Assembly: GCF_014696135.1 (NCBI RefSeq) | Contig: NZ_JACJPP010000015.1 | Location: forward strand, 62,001-126,000 | Origin: Nodosilinea sp. FACHB-141 | Lineage (GTDB): Bacteria > Cyanobacteriota > Cyanobacteriia > Phormidesmidales > Phormidesmidaceae | Direction of reading: 5' to 3' | DNA length: 64,000 nt | Part shown: one piece after another, positions 36,545 to 46,004 of the stretch | Layout of the letters: each line of letters starts with the position of its first letter | Position numbering within the stretch: the first letter of the stretch is position 1 | Program-made: the position numbers and the translations under genes | Notes under the pieces: generated by a model | The model's input: only the letters and a program-made list of their open reading frames with translations | Database searches by the model: none | What the model was told of the DNA's origin: nothing

Positions 36545-37573
36545 ATGGTTCAAGAACGGACGTTACCCCAATTCCACGCTCCAGCAGCTCAGATCGCCCC
36601 CGAAGAGGGGCTGAGGCTCTACGAAGACATGATCCTGGGGCGCTTTTTTGAGGACAAGTGCGCCGAGATGTATTACCGGGGCAAGATGTTCGGCTTCGTG
36701 CACCTCTACAACGGTCAGGAAGCGGTCTCCAGCGGGGTGATCAAGTCGCTGCGGTCTGACGACTACGTGTGCAGCACCTACCGCGACCACGTCCACGCCC
36801 TCAGTGCCGGGGTGCCTGCCAAGAATGTCATGGCCGAGCTGTTTGGCAAAGAGACGGGTTGCAGCAAGGGGCGGGGCGGCTCGATGCACCTGTTTTCGAG
36901 CGAGCACAACATGCTGGGGGGCTTTGCCTTCATCGGGGAAGGTATTCCCGTGGCCTTGGGGGCGGCGTTTCAGTCGCGCTACCGCCGCGACGCTCTGGGC
37001 GACTCTAGCGCCGACCAGGTGACCGCCTGTTTCTTTGGTGATGGCACCAGCAACAACGGCCAGTTCTTTGAGTGCTTAAACATGGCTGCCCTCTGGAAGC
37101 TGCCGATTTTATTTGTGGTGGAAAACAACAAGTGGGCGATCGGCATGGCCCACGAGCGCGCCACCTCCCAGCCCGAGATTTATAAGAAGGCCGCAGTATT
37201 TGGCATGCCCGGCGTCGAAGTTGACGGCATGGATGTGATGGCCGTCCGCGCCGTAGCCCAGGAGGCCGTAGCGCGCGCCCGCGCTGGCGAAGGCCCTACC
37301 CTAATCGAAGCCCTCACCTACCGCTTTAGGGGCCACTCCCTGGCTGACCCCGATGAGCTGCGATCGAAGGCCGAAAAAGAAGCCTGGCTGGCCCGCGACC
37401 CAATCAAGCGGTTTGAGGGCTACCTGCTAGAGCAAAATCTGGCTGACGAGGGGACGCTGAAAGAAGTGCGCGATCGCATCCAGACTCGCATCGACGACGC
37501 CCTCACCTTTGCCGAAGAGAGCCCCGAGCCCAGGCCCGACGACCTCTATAAATATATCTTCGCCGAGGATTGA
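36545..37573 (+). CDS. pdhA: Pyruvate dehydrogenase E1 component, alpha subunit
   Basis: Thiamine-diphosphate-dependent decarboxylation of pyruvate with PdhB, feeding acetyl-CoA production. 342 residues. Evidence: [17 protein letters not shown], the TPP-binding [15 protein letters not shown]...NKWAIGM region, and the phosphorylation-loop counterpart [13 protein letters not shown]. The partner gene pdhB follows after about 200 bases. Confidence 0.96.
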   Translation: MVQERTLPQFHAPAAQIAPEEGLRLYEDMILGRFFEDKCAEMYYRGKMFGFVHLYNGQEAVSSGVIKSLRSDDYVCSTYRDHVHALSAGVPAKNVMAELFGKETGCSKGRGGSMHLFSSEHNMLGGFAFIGEGIPVALGAAFQSRYRRDALGDSSADQVTACFFGDGTSNNGQFFECLNMAALWKLPILFVVENNKWAIGMAHERATSQPEIYKKAAVFGMPGVEVDGMDVMAVRAVAQEAVARARAGEGPTLIEALTYRFRGHSLADPDELRSKAEKEAWLARDPIKRFEGYLLEQNLADEGTLKEVRDRIQTRIDDALTFAEESPEPRPDDLYKYIFAED

Positions 37574-37773
37574 TCGCCCTGGAACTGAGGTCGGCGCTCG
37601 AAATCCCGCCTATCCAGCGATGGGCAGTGCCCACCCTACGGTTCCTAAAAACGGTGTATGCGGTACGGCATTGGCATGGGGATCCCCTGAGGGAGTTAAC
37701 CGCGAATGCACCCTACCCATCCACCCGCCCACCCATCCACTCACTCACCCCCTACCCTATTTAGACCAAAGCA
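37574..37773. repeat. pdhA-pdhB gap with two repeat types
   Basis: Two repeat motifs fill the gap: TGGGCAGTGCCCACCCTAC at 37621-37639 (core of the urtC-urtD inverted repeat element) and a CCCATCCACCC-type tract at 37704-37764. No gene was seen. The gap is within an apparent pdhAB transcription unit. Confidence 0.55.
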
Positions 37774-38757
37774 ATGGCAGAAACCCTCCTATTCAACGCC
37801 CTGCGCGAGGCCATCGACGAAGAGATGGGCCGCGACGACACCGTCTTTGTCCTGGGCGAAGATGTCGGTGTCTACGGCGGTTCCTATAAGGTCACCAAAG
37901 ACCTTTACAACAAGTATGGCGAGCTGCGCGTGCTCGACACCCCGATCGCCGAAAACAGCTTCACCGGCATGGCTGTCGGTGCTGCCATGACCGGCCTGCG
38001 CCCGATTATCGAGGGCATGAACATGGGCTTCTTGCTGCTGGCCTTCAATCAAATCGCCAACAACGCCGGCATGCTGCGCTACACCTCAGGCGGCAACTAT
38101 AAAATTCCCATGGTGATTCGCGGACCTGGCGGCGTGGGGCGGCAGCTGGGGGCCGAGCACTCCCAACGGCTCGAAGCCTACTTTCAGGCGGTGCCGGGGC
38201 TGAAGATCGTGGCCTGCTCGACCCCCTACAACGCCAAAGGGCTGCTCAAGGCCGCCATCCGCGATGACAACCCAGTGCTATTTTTTGAGCACGTGCTGCT
38301 CTACAACCTGAAAGAAGATCTGCCCAACCACGAGTACGTGGTGCCCCTAGACAAGGCCGAAATTGTCCGCCCCGGCAAGGATGTCACTATCCTCACCTAC
38401 TCCCGCATGCGCCACCACGTCACCCAAGCAGTCAAGGGCCTAGAGAAAAAGGGCCTTGACCCGGAGGTGATTGACCTAATTTCCCTCAAGCCGCTAGATT
38501 TCGACACCATTGGTGCCTCAATCAAGAAGACCCACCGGGTCATTATTGTGGAAGAGTGCATGAAAACCGGCGGTATCGGTGCCGAAATCATTGCCTCCAT
38601 TAATGATCGCTACTTTGACGAACTCGACGCCCCGGTGGTGCGCCTGTCCTCCCAAGACATCCCTACCCCTTACAACGGTAAGCTAGAGACACTGACCATT
38701 GTGCAGCCCAAACAAATCGAGGCCGCCGTCGAAAACATGGTCGCCCTCAAGGTTTAG
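37774..38757 (+). CDS. pdhB: Pyruvate dehydrogenase E1 component, beta subunit
   Basis: 327 residues. The TPP- and subunit-contact motifs include [17 protein letters not shown], the [12 protein letters not shown] region, [18 protein letters not shown], and the C-terminal [16 protein letters not shown]. The ATG is preceded by the purine-poor repeat tract, with only GCA before the start. It forms the catalytic tetramer with PdhA. Confidence 0.96.
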   Translation: MAETLLFNALREAIDEEMGRDDTVFVLGEDVGVYGGSYKVTKDLYNKYGELRVLDTPIAENSFTGMAVGAAMTGLRPIIEGMNMGFLLLAFNQIANNAGMLRYTSGGNYKIPMVIRGPGGVGRQLGAEHSQRLEAYFQAVPGLKIVACSTPYNAKGLLKAAIRDDNPVLFFEHVLLYNLKEDLPNHEYVVPLDKAEIVRPGKDVTILTYSRMRHHVTQAVKGLEKKGLDPEVIDLISLKPLDFDTIGASIKKTHRVIIVEECMKTGGIGAEIIASINDRYFDELDAPVVRLSSQDIPTPYNGKLETLTIVQPKQIEAAVENMVALKV

Positions 38758-38766
38758 GGAGCCGCT

Positions 38767-38778
38767 GTAGGGTGGGCT
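38767..38778. repeat. Copy of GTAGGGTGGGC element after pdhB
   Basis: GTAGGGTGGGCT lies inverted with respect to the copy at 37628-37639, so pdhB is flanked by inverted copies. The preceding GGAGCC (38758-38763) can pair with GGCTCC (38775-38780), a short stem directly after the pdhB stop. Confidence 0.4.
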
Positions 38779-38890
38779 CCGCCACCTTCTCCTAATATTT
38801 AGTTAGGAACAGTCCTTCCCATCGCCGCGATCCCAGGGCACAGCCCATTCCAAGGGATCCCTATCCGCACCTACACCGCAGCAAACCGCA

Positions 38891-40324
38891 ATGGCAAAAT
38901 ATCGAGCTTGGCTAGGGGTTATTTTGGTGCTCACCATCGCCTCCGTGGTGGTGATAACCCAGATACCCACCCGTTTGGGGTTAGACCTGCGGGGGGGCTC
39001 TCAGCTCACCATCCAGGTACAGCCCACCGCCGCCATTCCCACTATTACTGAGCGGGAGCTGGAGGCGGTGCAAACCGTGGTCGAAGGCCGAGTCAACGGC
39101 CTGGGCGTTTCGGAGGCGGTGGTGCAGCAGCTGGGCAACAACCAGCTGCTGGTGCAGCTGCCCGGCGTCAGCGACCCTCAGCAAGCAGAGCGAGTGCTGG
39201 GGGGTACGGCTCAACTAGAGTTTCGCGCTCAGCGGCCCGGTACTGACCAGCAGCTCCAGATCGAGAATCAGGTGCTGCAAGGTCACCTAGGCGAGCTGGC
39301 AGCGCTCCAGGCCACCCTGCCATCGAATGGGGAAATCAACAGCGATACCCAGGCCCGCATCGACAAACTCCAGGCCGATATTACGGCTAGCGAAAAGGCC
39401 GTGGCGGCTTTGTTTGAGCTCAGCACTCTAGGTGGAGACAAGCTGACCGATGCGATCGCCCGGCCCACCAGCGGCACCCTCTGGGAAGTGGTGATTCAGT
39501 TCAACAGCGAGGGCGGCAACGAGTTTGCTGAGGTCAGTAAGGCGATCGCCGGTACCGGCCGCACCATCGGCATCTTCCTCGACAACCGCCTGCTGAGCGC
39601 CCCCTCGGTGGCTGTGCAGTACGCCGAAACCGGCATTACCGGGGGTAGCGCCGTTATCTCTGGCAACTTTACCGCTGAGTCGGCCCGCGACCTAGAGATT
39701 CAGCTGCGCGGTGGTGCCCTGCCCCTACCCGTAGAGGTGGTTGAGAATCGCACCGTAGGTCCTACCCTAGGCCGCGACAGTATTCAGCGCAGCCTCTACG
39801 CCGGCATCGCTGGTTTAGGATTGGTGCTGGTGTTCATGGCGGTTTACTACCGTCTGCCCGGCATTCTGGCTGACATTGCTCTGATCATCTATGCCCTGCT
39901 CACCTGGGCGGCCTTCAACCTGCTGGGAGTCACCCTCACCCTACCGGGTATTGCCGGATTCATTCTTAGCATCGGCATGGCAGTAGATGCGAACGTGCTA
40001 ATTTTTGAGCGCACCCGTGAAGAGCTACAGGCGGGCAAAACTCTCTATCGTTCGGTTGAATCGGGCTTCTACCGGGCCTTTTCCAGCATTTTAGACGGCA
40101 ACGTCACCACCCTGATCTCCTGTCTGGCGCTGTTTTACTTTGGAGCCGGACTGGTCAAAGGGTTTGCCCTGACTCTGGCCATTGGCGTCATTATCAGCAT
40201 GTTTACTGCCTTGACCTGTACCCGCACCCTAATGTTCTTAGCCATTAGCCTGCCGCAGTTCCGGCGACCCAGCCTATTTTGCCCCGGCTTAACCACTGCT
40301 CGCCCCGACACCGTTCGCCCTTAG
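38891..40324 (+). CDS. secD: Protein translocase subunit SecD
   Basis: RND-family protein that works with SecF to drive export through SecYEG after SecA action. 477 residues. Motif GLDLRGGSQLTI follows the first membrane helix. The periplasmic P1 domain lies about 35-320, with a helical insertion near residues 125-175. The C-terminal membrane domain includes SIGMAVDANVLIFERTREE and the charged TM residues. Start ATG 38891. It directly precedes secF with a 9-base gap. Confidence 0.95.
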   Translation: MAKYRAWLGVILVLTIASVVVITQIPTRLGLDLRGGSQLTIQVQPTAAIPTITERELEAVQTVVEGRVNGLGVSEAVVQQLGNNQLLVQLPGVSDPQQAERVLGGTAQLEFRAQRPGTDQQLQIENQVLQGHLGELAALQATLPSNGEINSDTQARIDKLQADITASEKAVAALFELSTLGGDKLTDAIARPTSGTLWEVVIQFNSEGGNEFAEVSKAIAGTGRTIGIFLDNRLLSAPSVAVQYAETGITGGSAVISGNFTAESARDLEIQLRGGALPLPVEVVENRTVGPTLGRDSIQRSLYAGIAGLGLVLVFMAVYYRLPGILADIALIIYALLTWAAFNLLGVTLTLPGIAGFILSIGMAVDANVLIFERTREELQAGKTLYRSVESGFYRAFSSILDGNVTTLISCLALFYFGAGLVKGFALTLAIGVIISMFTALTCTRTLMFLAISLPQFRRPSLFCPGLTTARPDTVRP

Positions 40325-40333
40325 GAGTGCCCC

Positions 40334-41305
40334 ATGAAGCTCAACATTATTAAGCAGCGCGGTCTGTGGTGGGGAATTTCGATAGGGCTGGTGCTGGTCA
40401 GCCTCGTGGCCATGGCGATCTCGTGGCAGCAACTGGGTGCGCCCCTCAAGCCGGGCCTTGATTTCGCTGGTGGCACCCGGCTCCAGCTGACCCGGGCCTG
40501 CGTGACTACCGAAAGCTGTACCGAACCGCTAGAGCTAGCAGACGTTAGACAGGTATTGGGAGATCAGGGGCTCGACTCCAGCAGCCTTCAGCTTTTAGGG
40601 GAAGACCAGCAGGTGCTCTCGATTCGCACCCGCACCTTGACTGTAGATGAGCGTGCACCTTTGCAAAGCGCACTCGACGAGGCCATCGGCCCCTTTGACC
40701 CCGGTTCTACCCAGATTGATACTGTCGGACCGGTGGTGGGGAAACAGCTGTTGGTGGCAGGCCTACTCGCGCTGCTGGTTTCCTTTGCTGGAATTGTGGC
40801 TTACATGAGCCTGCGCTTTAAGCTCGACTATGCGCTGCTGGCGATTTTGGCTCTAGCTCACGACGTGATTATTACCGCTGGCGTGTTTGCCATCCTGGGG
40901 CTGGTGCTCGGCGTCGAGGTTGACAGTCTGTTCATCGTGTCGCTGCTCACCATTGTGGGCTTCTCGGTTAATGACACGGTGGTGATTTACGATCGCGTGC
41001 GGGAGAACATGAAGCTCAGCCCCGGCAGCCACATCAATGACATTGTCGACAGTGCCGTCAACCAAACCCTGGCCCGCTCGATCAATACCTCGCTGACCAC
41101 GACGCTGCCGCTAGTGGCGATCGTGATCTTTGGCGGCCCCACCCTGAAATATTTTGCTCTGGCGTTGATTGTGGGTTTTGTGGCCGGGGCCTACTCCAGC
41201 ATTTTTGTGGCCAGCTCGCTGCTGGCTCTGTGGCGAGAACGCACGGGCCAGGCCTACAGCGACGACCCTGGCCTGGCAGAAGCTCAGCCCGAAACCCAAA
41301 GCTAA
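40334..41305 (+). CDS. secF: Protein translocase subunit SecF
   Basis: 323 residues. First motif [12 protein letters not shown], then a short periplasmic domain, and the conserved membrane motif [17 protein letters not shown]. The ATG is preceded by AGGAG (40323-40327). It pairs with SecD in thylakoid and plasma membranes. The downstream small membrane gene begins 13 bases after the stop, so all three are probably co-transcribed. Confidence 0.95.
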   Translation: MKLNIIKQRGLWWGISIGLVLVSLVAMAISWQQLGAPLKPGLDFAGGTRLQLTRACVTTESCTEPLELADVRQVLGDQGLDSSSLQLLGEDQQVLSIRTRTLTVDERAPLQSALDEAIGPFDPGSTQIDTVGPVVGKQLLVAGLLALLVSFAGIVAYMSLRFKLDYALLAILALAHDVIITAGVFAILGLVLGVEVDSLFIVSLLTIVGFSVNDTVVIYDRVRENMKLSPGSHINDIVDSAVNQTLARSINTSLTTTLPLVAIVIFGGPTLKYFALALIVGFVAGAYSSIFVASSLLALWRERTGQAYSDDPGLAEAQPETQS

Positions 41306-41318
41306 CGGATTTTTAGCC

Positions 41319-41690
41319 ATGGGCACTCCTAGCTATCCTGCGCCTCTGGAGCGCCTGCGGGCCATCATGCTACGCCGCTGGTGGACGATTAGTGGACTGC
41401 TGTGGCTGACGGTAGCACCCCTCAGCCTGTGGAGCCTGAGCCCTGAAATTGCTCAGCTGCGCCAGTACTTTACCTGGTCAACGGTACGGTTGGGTTTGGC
41501 CTATAACCGTCCTGCCGCCCTAGGTCTGGGGCTGTGCGTAGGCCTTACCGTTGCTTTACTGGTGGCCGAGAGCCGCTATATTTTGTGGGGCATGACCAAA
41601 GACGAGCAGCAGCGACTTGAGAAACTGTGCGCTCGCATCGCCGCCCAGGGCCCATCTCACCCCCTCTGGAAGCAGATCAATCGCGATTAA
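41319..41690 (+). CDS. Small membrane protein downstream of secF
   Basis: 123 residues starting MGTPSYPAPLERLRAIM at ATG 41319. Two hydrophobic segments (about residues 24-42 and 65-88), then a charged tail (DEQQRLEKLCARIAAQ). The longer open frame that runs back into secF is discarded. Its position suggests a link to export, but no name is known to me. Confidence 0.65.
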   Translation: MGTPSYPAPLERLRAIMLRRWWTISGLLWLTVAPLSLWSLSPEIAQLRQYFTWSTVRLGLAYNRPAALGLGLCVGLTVALLVAESRYILWGMTKDEQQRLEKLCARIAAQGPSHPLWKQINRD

Positions 41691-41779
41691 TGTGGTGGCG
41701 GGCTAGAGTTGGCCATCCCCAGAGACAGCTCAGCGCCTGGGTGACATTGGTACCAAGATGTAATTTCATAGAACAAGAC

Positions 41780-41827
41780 AGCTAACCCCGTTTCCCCAGC
41801 GGAAAACCGGAGTTGCTTTGGTTAGCT
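41780..41827 (+). promoter_or_regulatory. Leader stem-loop upstream of sat
   Basis: AGCTAACC (41780-41787) and GGTTAGCT (41820-41827) form an outer 8-bp stem. Inside, CCGTTTCC pairs with GGAAAACCGG using one bulged A, around a CCAGC loop. The element ends 62 bases before the sat ATG. It is not followed by a T run. It could be a 5' leader structure or a binding palindrome; no known riboswitch class was matched. Confidence 0.4.
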
Positions 41828-41889
41828 AGGCCATGGCTTAGCTTCAAATCTTTCATGTTTCATCATCAGCAGAAGGTAGCGGTATCTCC

Positions 41890-43071
41890 ATGACTCTAGA
41901 AAAAAACGGTATTGTCCCCCATGGCGGCACTCTGGTCGATCGCTTAGCGACGCCCGACCAAAGAACTGAGTTCTCAGACAAAGCCGATACCCTGCCTCAG
42001 GTGAGACTGGATGAGCGGGCCTTCTCTGATCTGGTAATGATTGCCATTGGCGGCTTTAGCCCTCTCAACGGCTTTATGAAAAAAGCTGACTACGACACCG
42101 TTGTTACCGACATGCGCCTGGCCAACGGCCTACCCTGGGCAATTCCGGTTACCCTGTCGGTGGATGAAGCCACCGCCGCCCCCCTGCAAGAGGGCAGTCT
42201 CGTGCGCCTGGATGACTCCACCGGCCGCTTTGTCGGCGTGCTGGAACTGGAAGAAAAATACACATACGATAAGGCCCACGAGGCGGTCAACGTCTACCGC
42301 ACCGACGATGAGAAGCACCCTGGCGTTAAGGTGGTCTACGACCAGGGAGCGGTGAATTTAGCTGGCCCAGTGTGGTTGCTGGAGCGCGATCCCCATCCGC
42401 TGTTTCCCGCTTACCAGGTTGACCCGGCAGCCTCGCGGGCGCTGTTTCGCGATCGCAACTGGAAGACCGTCGTCGGCTTTCAGACCCGTAACCCGATCCA
42501 CCGGGCCCACGAGTACATTCAAAAGTGCGCTCTAGAAACCGTTGACGGGCTGTTTTTGCACCCGCTGGTAGGGGCTACCAAATCCGACGATATTCCTGCC
42601 GATGTGCGCATGCGCTGTTACGAGATTATGGTGGAACACTACTTCCCCCAAGACCGCGTGATTCTTGCGATCAATCCCTCCGCAATGCGCTACGCTGGCC
42701 CTAGGGAAGCGATTTTCCACGCGCTGATCCGCAAAAACTATGGCTGCACCCACTTCATTGTGGGCCGCGACCACGCTGGAGTGGGCGATTACTACGGCAC
42801 CTACGACGCTCAATACATCTTCGACGAGTTTGAGCCGACGGAGCTGGGCATCGTGCCTATGAAGTTTGAGCACGCCTTCTACTGCACCCGCACCGGGGGC
42901 ATGGCCACCTCTAAAACTAGCCCCAGCACCAAGGACGAGCGGATTCACCTGTCGGGTACCAAGGTACGGGAGATGCTGCGCCGCGGCGAGCTGCCCCCCC
43001 CTGAGTTTTCTCGGCCCGAGGTGGCGGCGGAGCTGGCTAAGGCCATGCGGGTTCCCGAAGCCGTCAGCTAG
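41890..43071 (+). CDS. sat: Sulfate adenylyltransferase (ATP sulfurylase)
   Basis: Activates sulfate to adenosine-5'-phosphosulfate, the first step of sulfate assimilation. 393 residues, the dissimilatory/monomeric-type Sat used by cyanobacteria. Motifs: [13 protein letters not shown] (ATP-binding, residues about 198-210), [17 protein letters not shown] and [10 protein letters not shown]-terminal [16 protein letters not shown] is intact. The caspase-like gene follows 18 bases later on the same strand. Confidence 0.96.
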   Translation: MTLEKNGIVPHGGTLVDRLATPDQRTEFSDKADTLPQVRLDERAFSDLVMIAIGGFSPLNGFMKKADYDTVVTDMRLANGLPWAIPVTLSVDEATAAPLQEGSLVRLDDSTGRFVGVLELEEKYTYDKAHEAVNVYRTDDEKHPGVKVVYDQGAVNLAGPVWLLERDPHPLFPAYQVDPAASRALFRDRNWKTVVGFQTRNPIHRAHEYIQKCALETVDGLFLHPLVGATKSDDIPADVRMRCYEIMVEHYFPQDRVILAINPSAMRYAGPREAIFHALIRKNYGCTHFIVGRDHAGVGDYYGTYDAQYIFDEFEPTELGIVPMKFEHAFYCTRTGGMATSKTSPSTKDERIHLSGTKVREMLRRGELPPPEFSRPEVAAELAKAMRVPEAVS

Positions 43072-43089
43072 TAGGATGCAATCAACTCG

Positions 43090-45339
43090 GTGACACTGAA
43101 ACGACGGGCGTTTTTGCAGCAGGCAAGCTTGGCCCTAGGAGCGCTGGGAGTAGGCGGTACGGCTTGGCTAACAACCTATAGCCGCTACCAGGAAGCCCTG
43201 GCCAAGCCCGCCCGTCGTCGGCTGGCCCTGTTGATTGGTATCAATGCCTACCCCGATCGCGCCCTCGACCCCGACGTAGCCCAAGACATTGCTCTCAAGG
43301 GCTGCGTCACCGATGTGGAGCTCCAGCGGCAGTTGCTGGTGCATCGCTTTGGCTTTCAGTCAGCGGATGTGGTCACGGTGATCAATGAGGAGGCCACCCG
43401 TGCCAACATTTTGACTGCCATTGACGAACATCTGGTGCAGCAGGCCCAGGCCGACGATGTTGTGCTGCTGCACTTTAGCGGCTACGGCAGTCAGGTGCGA
43501 GTGGTTGGGGCCGAAGCCTCGAACGCGCTACAGGCCGCCTGGGTAACGGTGGACAGCCGCCTGCCCAGTGAAGCTAATCCTGTTTTAGGCGATCTGCTTG
43601 AGGCCGAAATTATTGCTCAGCTCAAGCCCCTGGCCACTGCCAACCTGACCACTGTCATCGATGCCGGCAGTCAGGATGCGGGCTATCTGCGTTGGGGAAA
43701 TTCTCGAGTTAGATCCCGGCCGACAGTGCCTACGGGTATGGTGTCGTCGCCCACGGAAATATCTTCCCTGCCGCTAGACGCTCCCTGGCCAGGGCTAGTG
43801 CTACGGGCGGCCGACGTGGGGCGACTGGTATTAGAAAGCCATTGGGACGGGTTTAGCGCTGGGGTCTTCACCTACGCCCTTACCCAGAGTCTTTGGGAAA
43901 CAGAACCTGACTCCACGGCTAAGGTCTTAATACAGCGCGCTGGTTCGCGACTCCAGCGTTGGGTAGGGGCTGATCAGCAGCCCGGTCTAAGCGATCGCCT
44001 ACCGCCTTACACTGGCCCAACGACCTACAGCCTAACGCCCCAGCTGCCGCCAGCGGCAGGGGTACTTTTGTCGCGCAGCGATGAGCGGCCTTTGACCGCG
44101 TGGCTGGGAGGTGTGCCGCCCCAGGTGCTGCGTTACCTACAGCCCGGCTCTCGCCTGATGGCCGAAGCCGATGGGGCAGCTGTGCTCCTGCGGCTGGAGT
44201 CGCGCACGGGCTTAAAAGCCGTAGTCCGGCCTCTGGAGAGCGAGGTTTCTCCACCGGCGATCGCCCATCAGCCCCTGTTCGAGCAGGTGCGGCGACTGCC
44301 CCAGACCATCGATTTAATTGTGGCCCTCGACAGCCAGCTCAAGCGGGTGGAGCGAGTAGATGCTACTAGCGCCTTGTCGAGCATTCCCCTGGTGACCTCG
44401 GTGACCGCTGGTGAAAAGGCCGCTGATTGCCTATTTGGCCGGCTGCCCACTGGCCCAGCCCCCACCCTGACCGCTGCCCTGCCCAACGCTGGTGAGGCCT
44501 TGCCTAAGCTAGATAGTGATGCTCGGGGAGCCTCCCAGGGGGGAGAACACCCCGCAGAGAGCAGCTACGGACTGTTTGCCCCCAACCGCACCCTGCTGCC
44601 TGGCACCATGCTGGCCAAAGAAGAGGCAGTGAAAACAACGGTCAACCGGCTTACCCCCTACCTGCAAACCCTGCTGGCTCTTAAGCTAGTGCGATTGACC
44701 GAAAACCATGCGGCCTCCCAGGTGGGGGCGGCGGCGCTGTTAGAGGCGGTGCAGCCCAAGCCCATGCCGCTGCTGGTGCAGCTTACCGAGCGTAGCTCTG
44801 CTGTCACCTGGCCCCTAACCATTCGACAGGCCCAAAGGTCGGCGACCGATGACCCAATTATGCTGCCTCGCGATGGCCGTATCGGCTATCGCTTAGCTAA
44901 CACCTCGACCGAAATCCTCCACCTGCTGTGGATTAGCTTTGACAGCCGGGGAGAATGCAACGCCTTGGTCACATTGCCTGATGCGATCGCCGCTGATGGA
45001 GCCGAAGTTCCGCCCGCTGCCATGCCCCTGTCACCGGGGCAGCTCATTTCTATCCCCGCCGATGGGGCTGGCTGGGCCATGCCGGGGGTGGCCACCTGGG
45101 TAGAAGCCTACGTCATTCTCAGCACCCAGCCCCTGGATCAGTGCCTAGCCGTGCTGGGAGACGATCCCCCATCGCTGGCTACAGGTTTTCGCCCGGTGCC
45201 CCAGCCCCTGCGGCTGGCCCAAGCGCTGCTGCAAGACCTCAGCACCAGCTCTGACGAGGAGAAAAAGCCTGATCCTGACTACTACGCTCTGCACCACGAT
45301 CGCTGGGCAACCCTCAGCTTTCGCTACGCCATTGCCTAA
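43090..45339 (+). CDS. Caspase-like (peptidase C14) protein lacking the catalytic His/Cys
   Basis: 749 residues. The N-terminus has a twin-arginine-like LKRRAFLQQ and a hydrophobic segment (residues 13-28). The p20-like caspase domain begins RRRLALLIGINAYPD at about 42. The usual HFSGHG catalytic-His motif is HFSGYG here, with Tyr132 in place of His. The usual D-x-C-H-S-G block appears as VIDAGSQDAG (191-198), with no Cys. The fold is therefore kept but the catalytic dyad is missing; Tyr/Ser-type variants are known in cyanobacterial caspase homologues. The remaining 500 residues include a DUF4384-like segment (IGYRLANTSTEILHLLWISFDSRG split at 620-660). GTG start at 43090, 18 bases after sat. 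Confidence 0.85.
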   Translation: MTLKRRAFLQQASLALGALGVGGTAWLTTYSRYQEALAKPARRRLALLIGINAYPDRALDPDVAQDIALKGCVTDVELQRQLLVHRFGFQSADVVTVINEEATRANILTAIDEHLVQQAQADDVVLLHFSGYGSQVRVVGAEASNALQAAWVTVDSRLPSEANPVLGDLLEAEIIAQLKPLATANLTTVIDAGSQDAGYLRWGNSRVRSRPTVPTGMVSSPTEISSLPLDAPWPGLVLRAADVGRLVLESHWDGFSAGVFTYALTQSLWETEPDSTAKVLIQRAGSRLQRWVGADQQPGLSDRLPPYTGPTTYSLTPQLPPAAGVLLSRSDERPLTAWLGGVPPQVLRYLQPGSRLMAEADGAAVLLRLESRTGLKAVVRPLESEVSPPAIAHQPLFEQVRRLPQTIDLIVALDSQLKRVERVDATSALSSIPLVTSVTAGEKAADCLFGRLPTGPAPTLTAALPNAGEALPKLDSDARGASQGGEHPAESSYGLFAPNRTLLPGTMLAKEEAVKTTVNRLTPYLQTLLALKLVRLTENHAASQVGAAALLEAVQPKPMPLLVQLTERSSAVTWPLTIRQAQRSATDDPIMLPRDGRIGYRLANTSTEILHLLWISFDSRGECNALVTLPDAIAADGAEVPPAAMPLSPGQLISIPADGAGWAMPGVATWVEAYVILSTQPLDQCLAVLGDDPPSLATGFRPVPQPLRLAQALLQDLSTSSDEEKKPDPDYYALHHDRWATLSFRYAIA

Positions 45340-45905
45340 GCAACGGGCAGCCTGGTAATTAGCAGCCCGATTGCCCCCCCCAGCCCTAGCCCTAGCAGGC
45401 AGGTCACCAGCAAAATCAGGCTGGTTCTGCTGCCTTTATTGCGCCGCAGCAGGCGATCGCCCAGGGCTGCCGTCGTTAGGCTGCACAGCACCGCCAACAG
45501 TACCGCCAGCAGACTGTAGAGCACTATTTCCAAAAATGCTCTGCCGAGGGTGAGTTCATCTAGGTTGTCGGTGCCCAGATGGTTGAGGGCGATCGAGAGC
45601 GCCACCGCTAGGGCTGTGCCCCCTACGATGCTGCCCAGCACCAACAGATTGGCCGTCAGCCACCGAAATCGTTTTAGCGCTTCGGGACCAGCTAAGGTTG
45701 TCCCCTGCACTACGGTGCCCCCGGCAGCCACCAGCCAGATCCAGGGGTTGGCCAGGGAGGTCAAAATTAGGCCAGCGACGGCGTAGAGCAGGCCGCACAG
45801 CAGCCACAATCCAAAAAAGGGGCGGCGGTTGGAGGGCCGTCTCGTCTGACGCTGACGCGGTTGACGATTAAAGGCGGAGCGACGGCGCTGGGTCGGTTGG
45901 TTCAT
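45336..45905 (-). CDS. Membrane protein of unknown function
   Basis: 189 residues. A strongly basic N-terminus (NRQPRQRQTRRPSNRR) precedes four hydrophobic segments (about 30-50, 55-72, 83-108, 123-145, with a fifth near 160-182). The stop overlaps the caspase-like gene stop by 4 bases in convergent orientation. The family is not recognised. Confidence 0.65.
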   Translation of the reverse strand: MNQPTQRRRSAFNRQPRQRQTRRPSNRRPFFGLWLLCGLLYAVAGLILTSLANPWIWLVAAGGTVVQGTTLAGPEALKRFRWLTANLLVLGSIVGGTALAVALSIALNHLGTDNLDELTLGRAFLEIVLYSLLAVLLAVLCSLTTAALGDRLLRRNKGSRTSLILLVTCLLGLGLGGAIGLLITRLPVA

Positions 45906-46004
45906 AGCAGACAGACCATAGACCGGTTAAAATCCTAGGCTCTAGTTTGCCAGGAAGCGGAGCATTGTGCAGTAACCTGGTCATAATGCCCCGTCATTTC
46001 GTCA

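Noticed and set aside
41169-41318. Longer N-terminus for the small protein after secF
   Set aside because: It would lie inside secF out of frame; the ATG at 41319 gives a normal small membrane protein.
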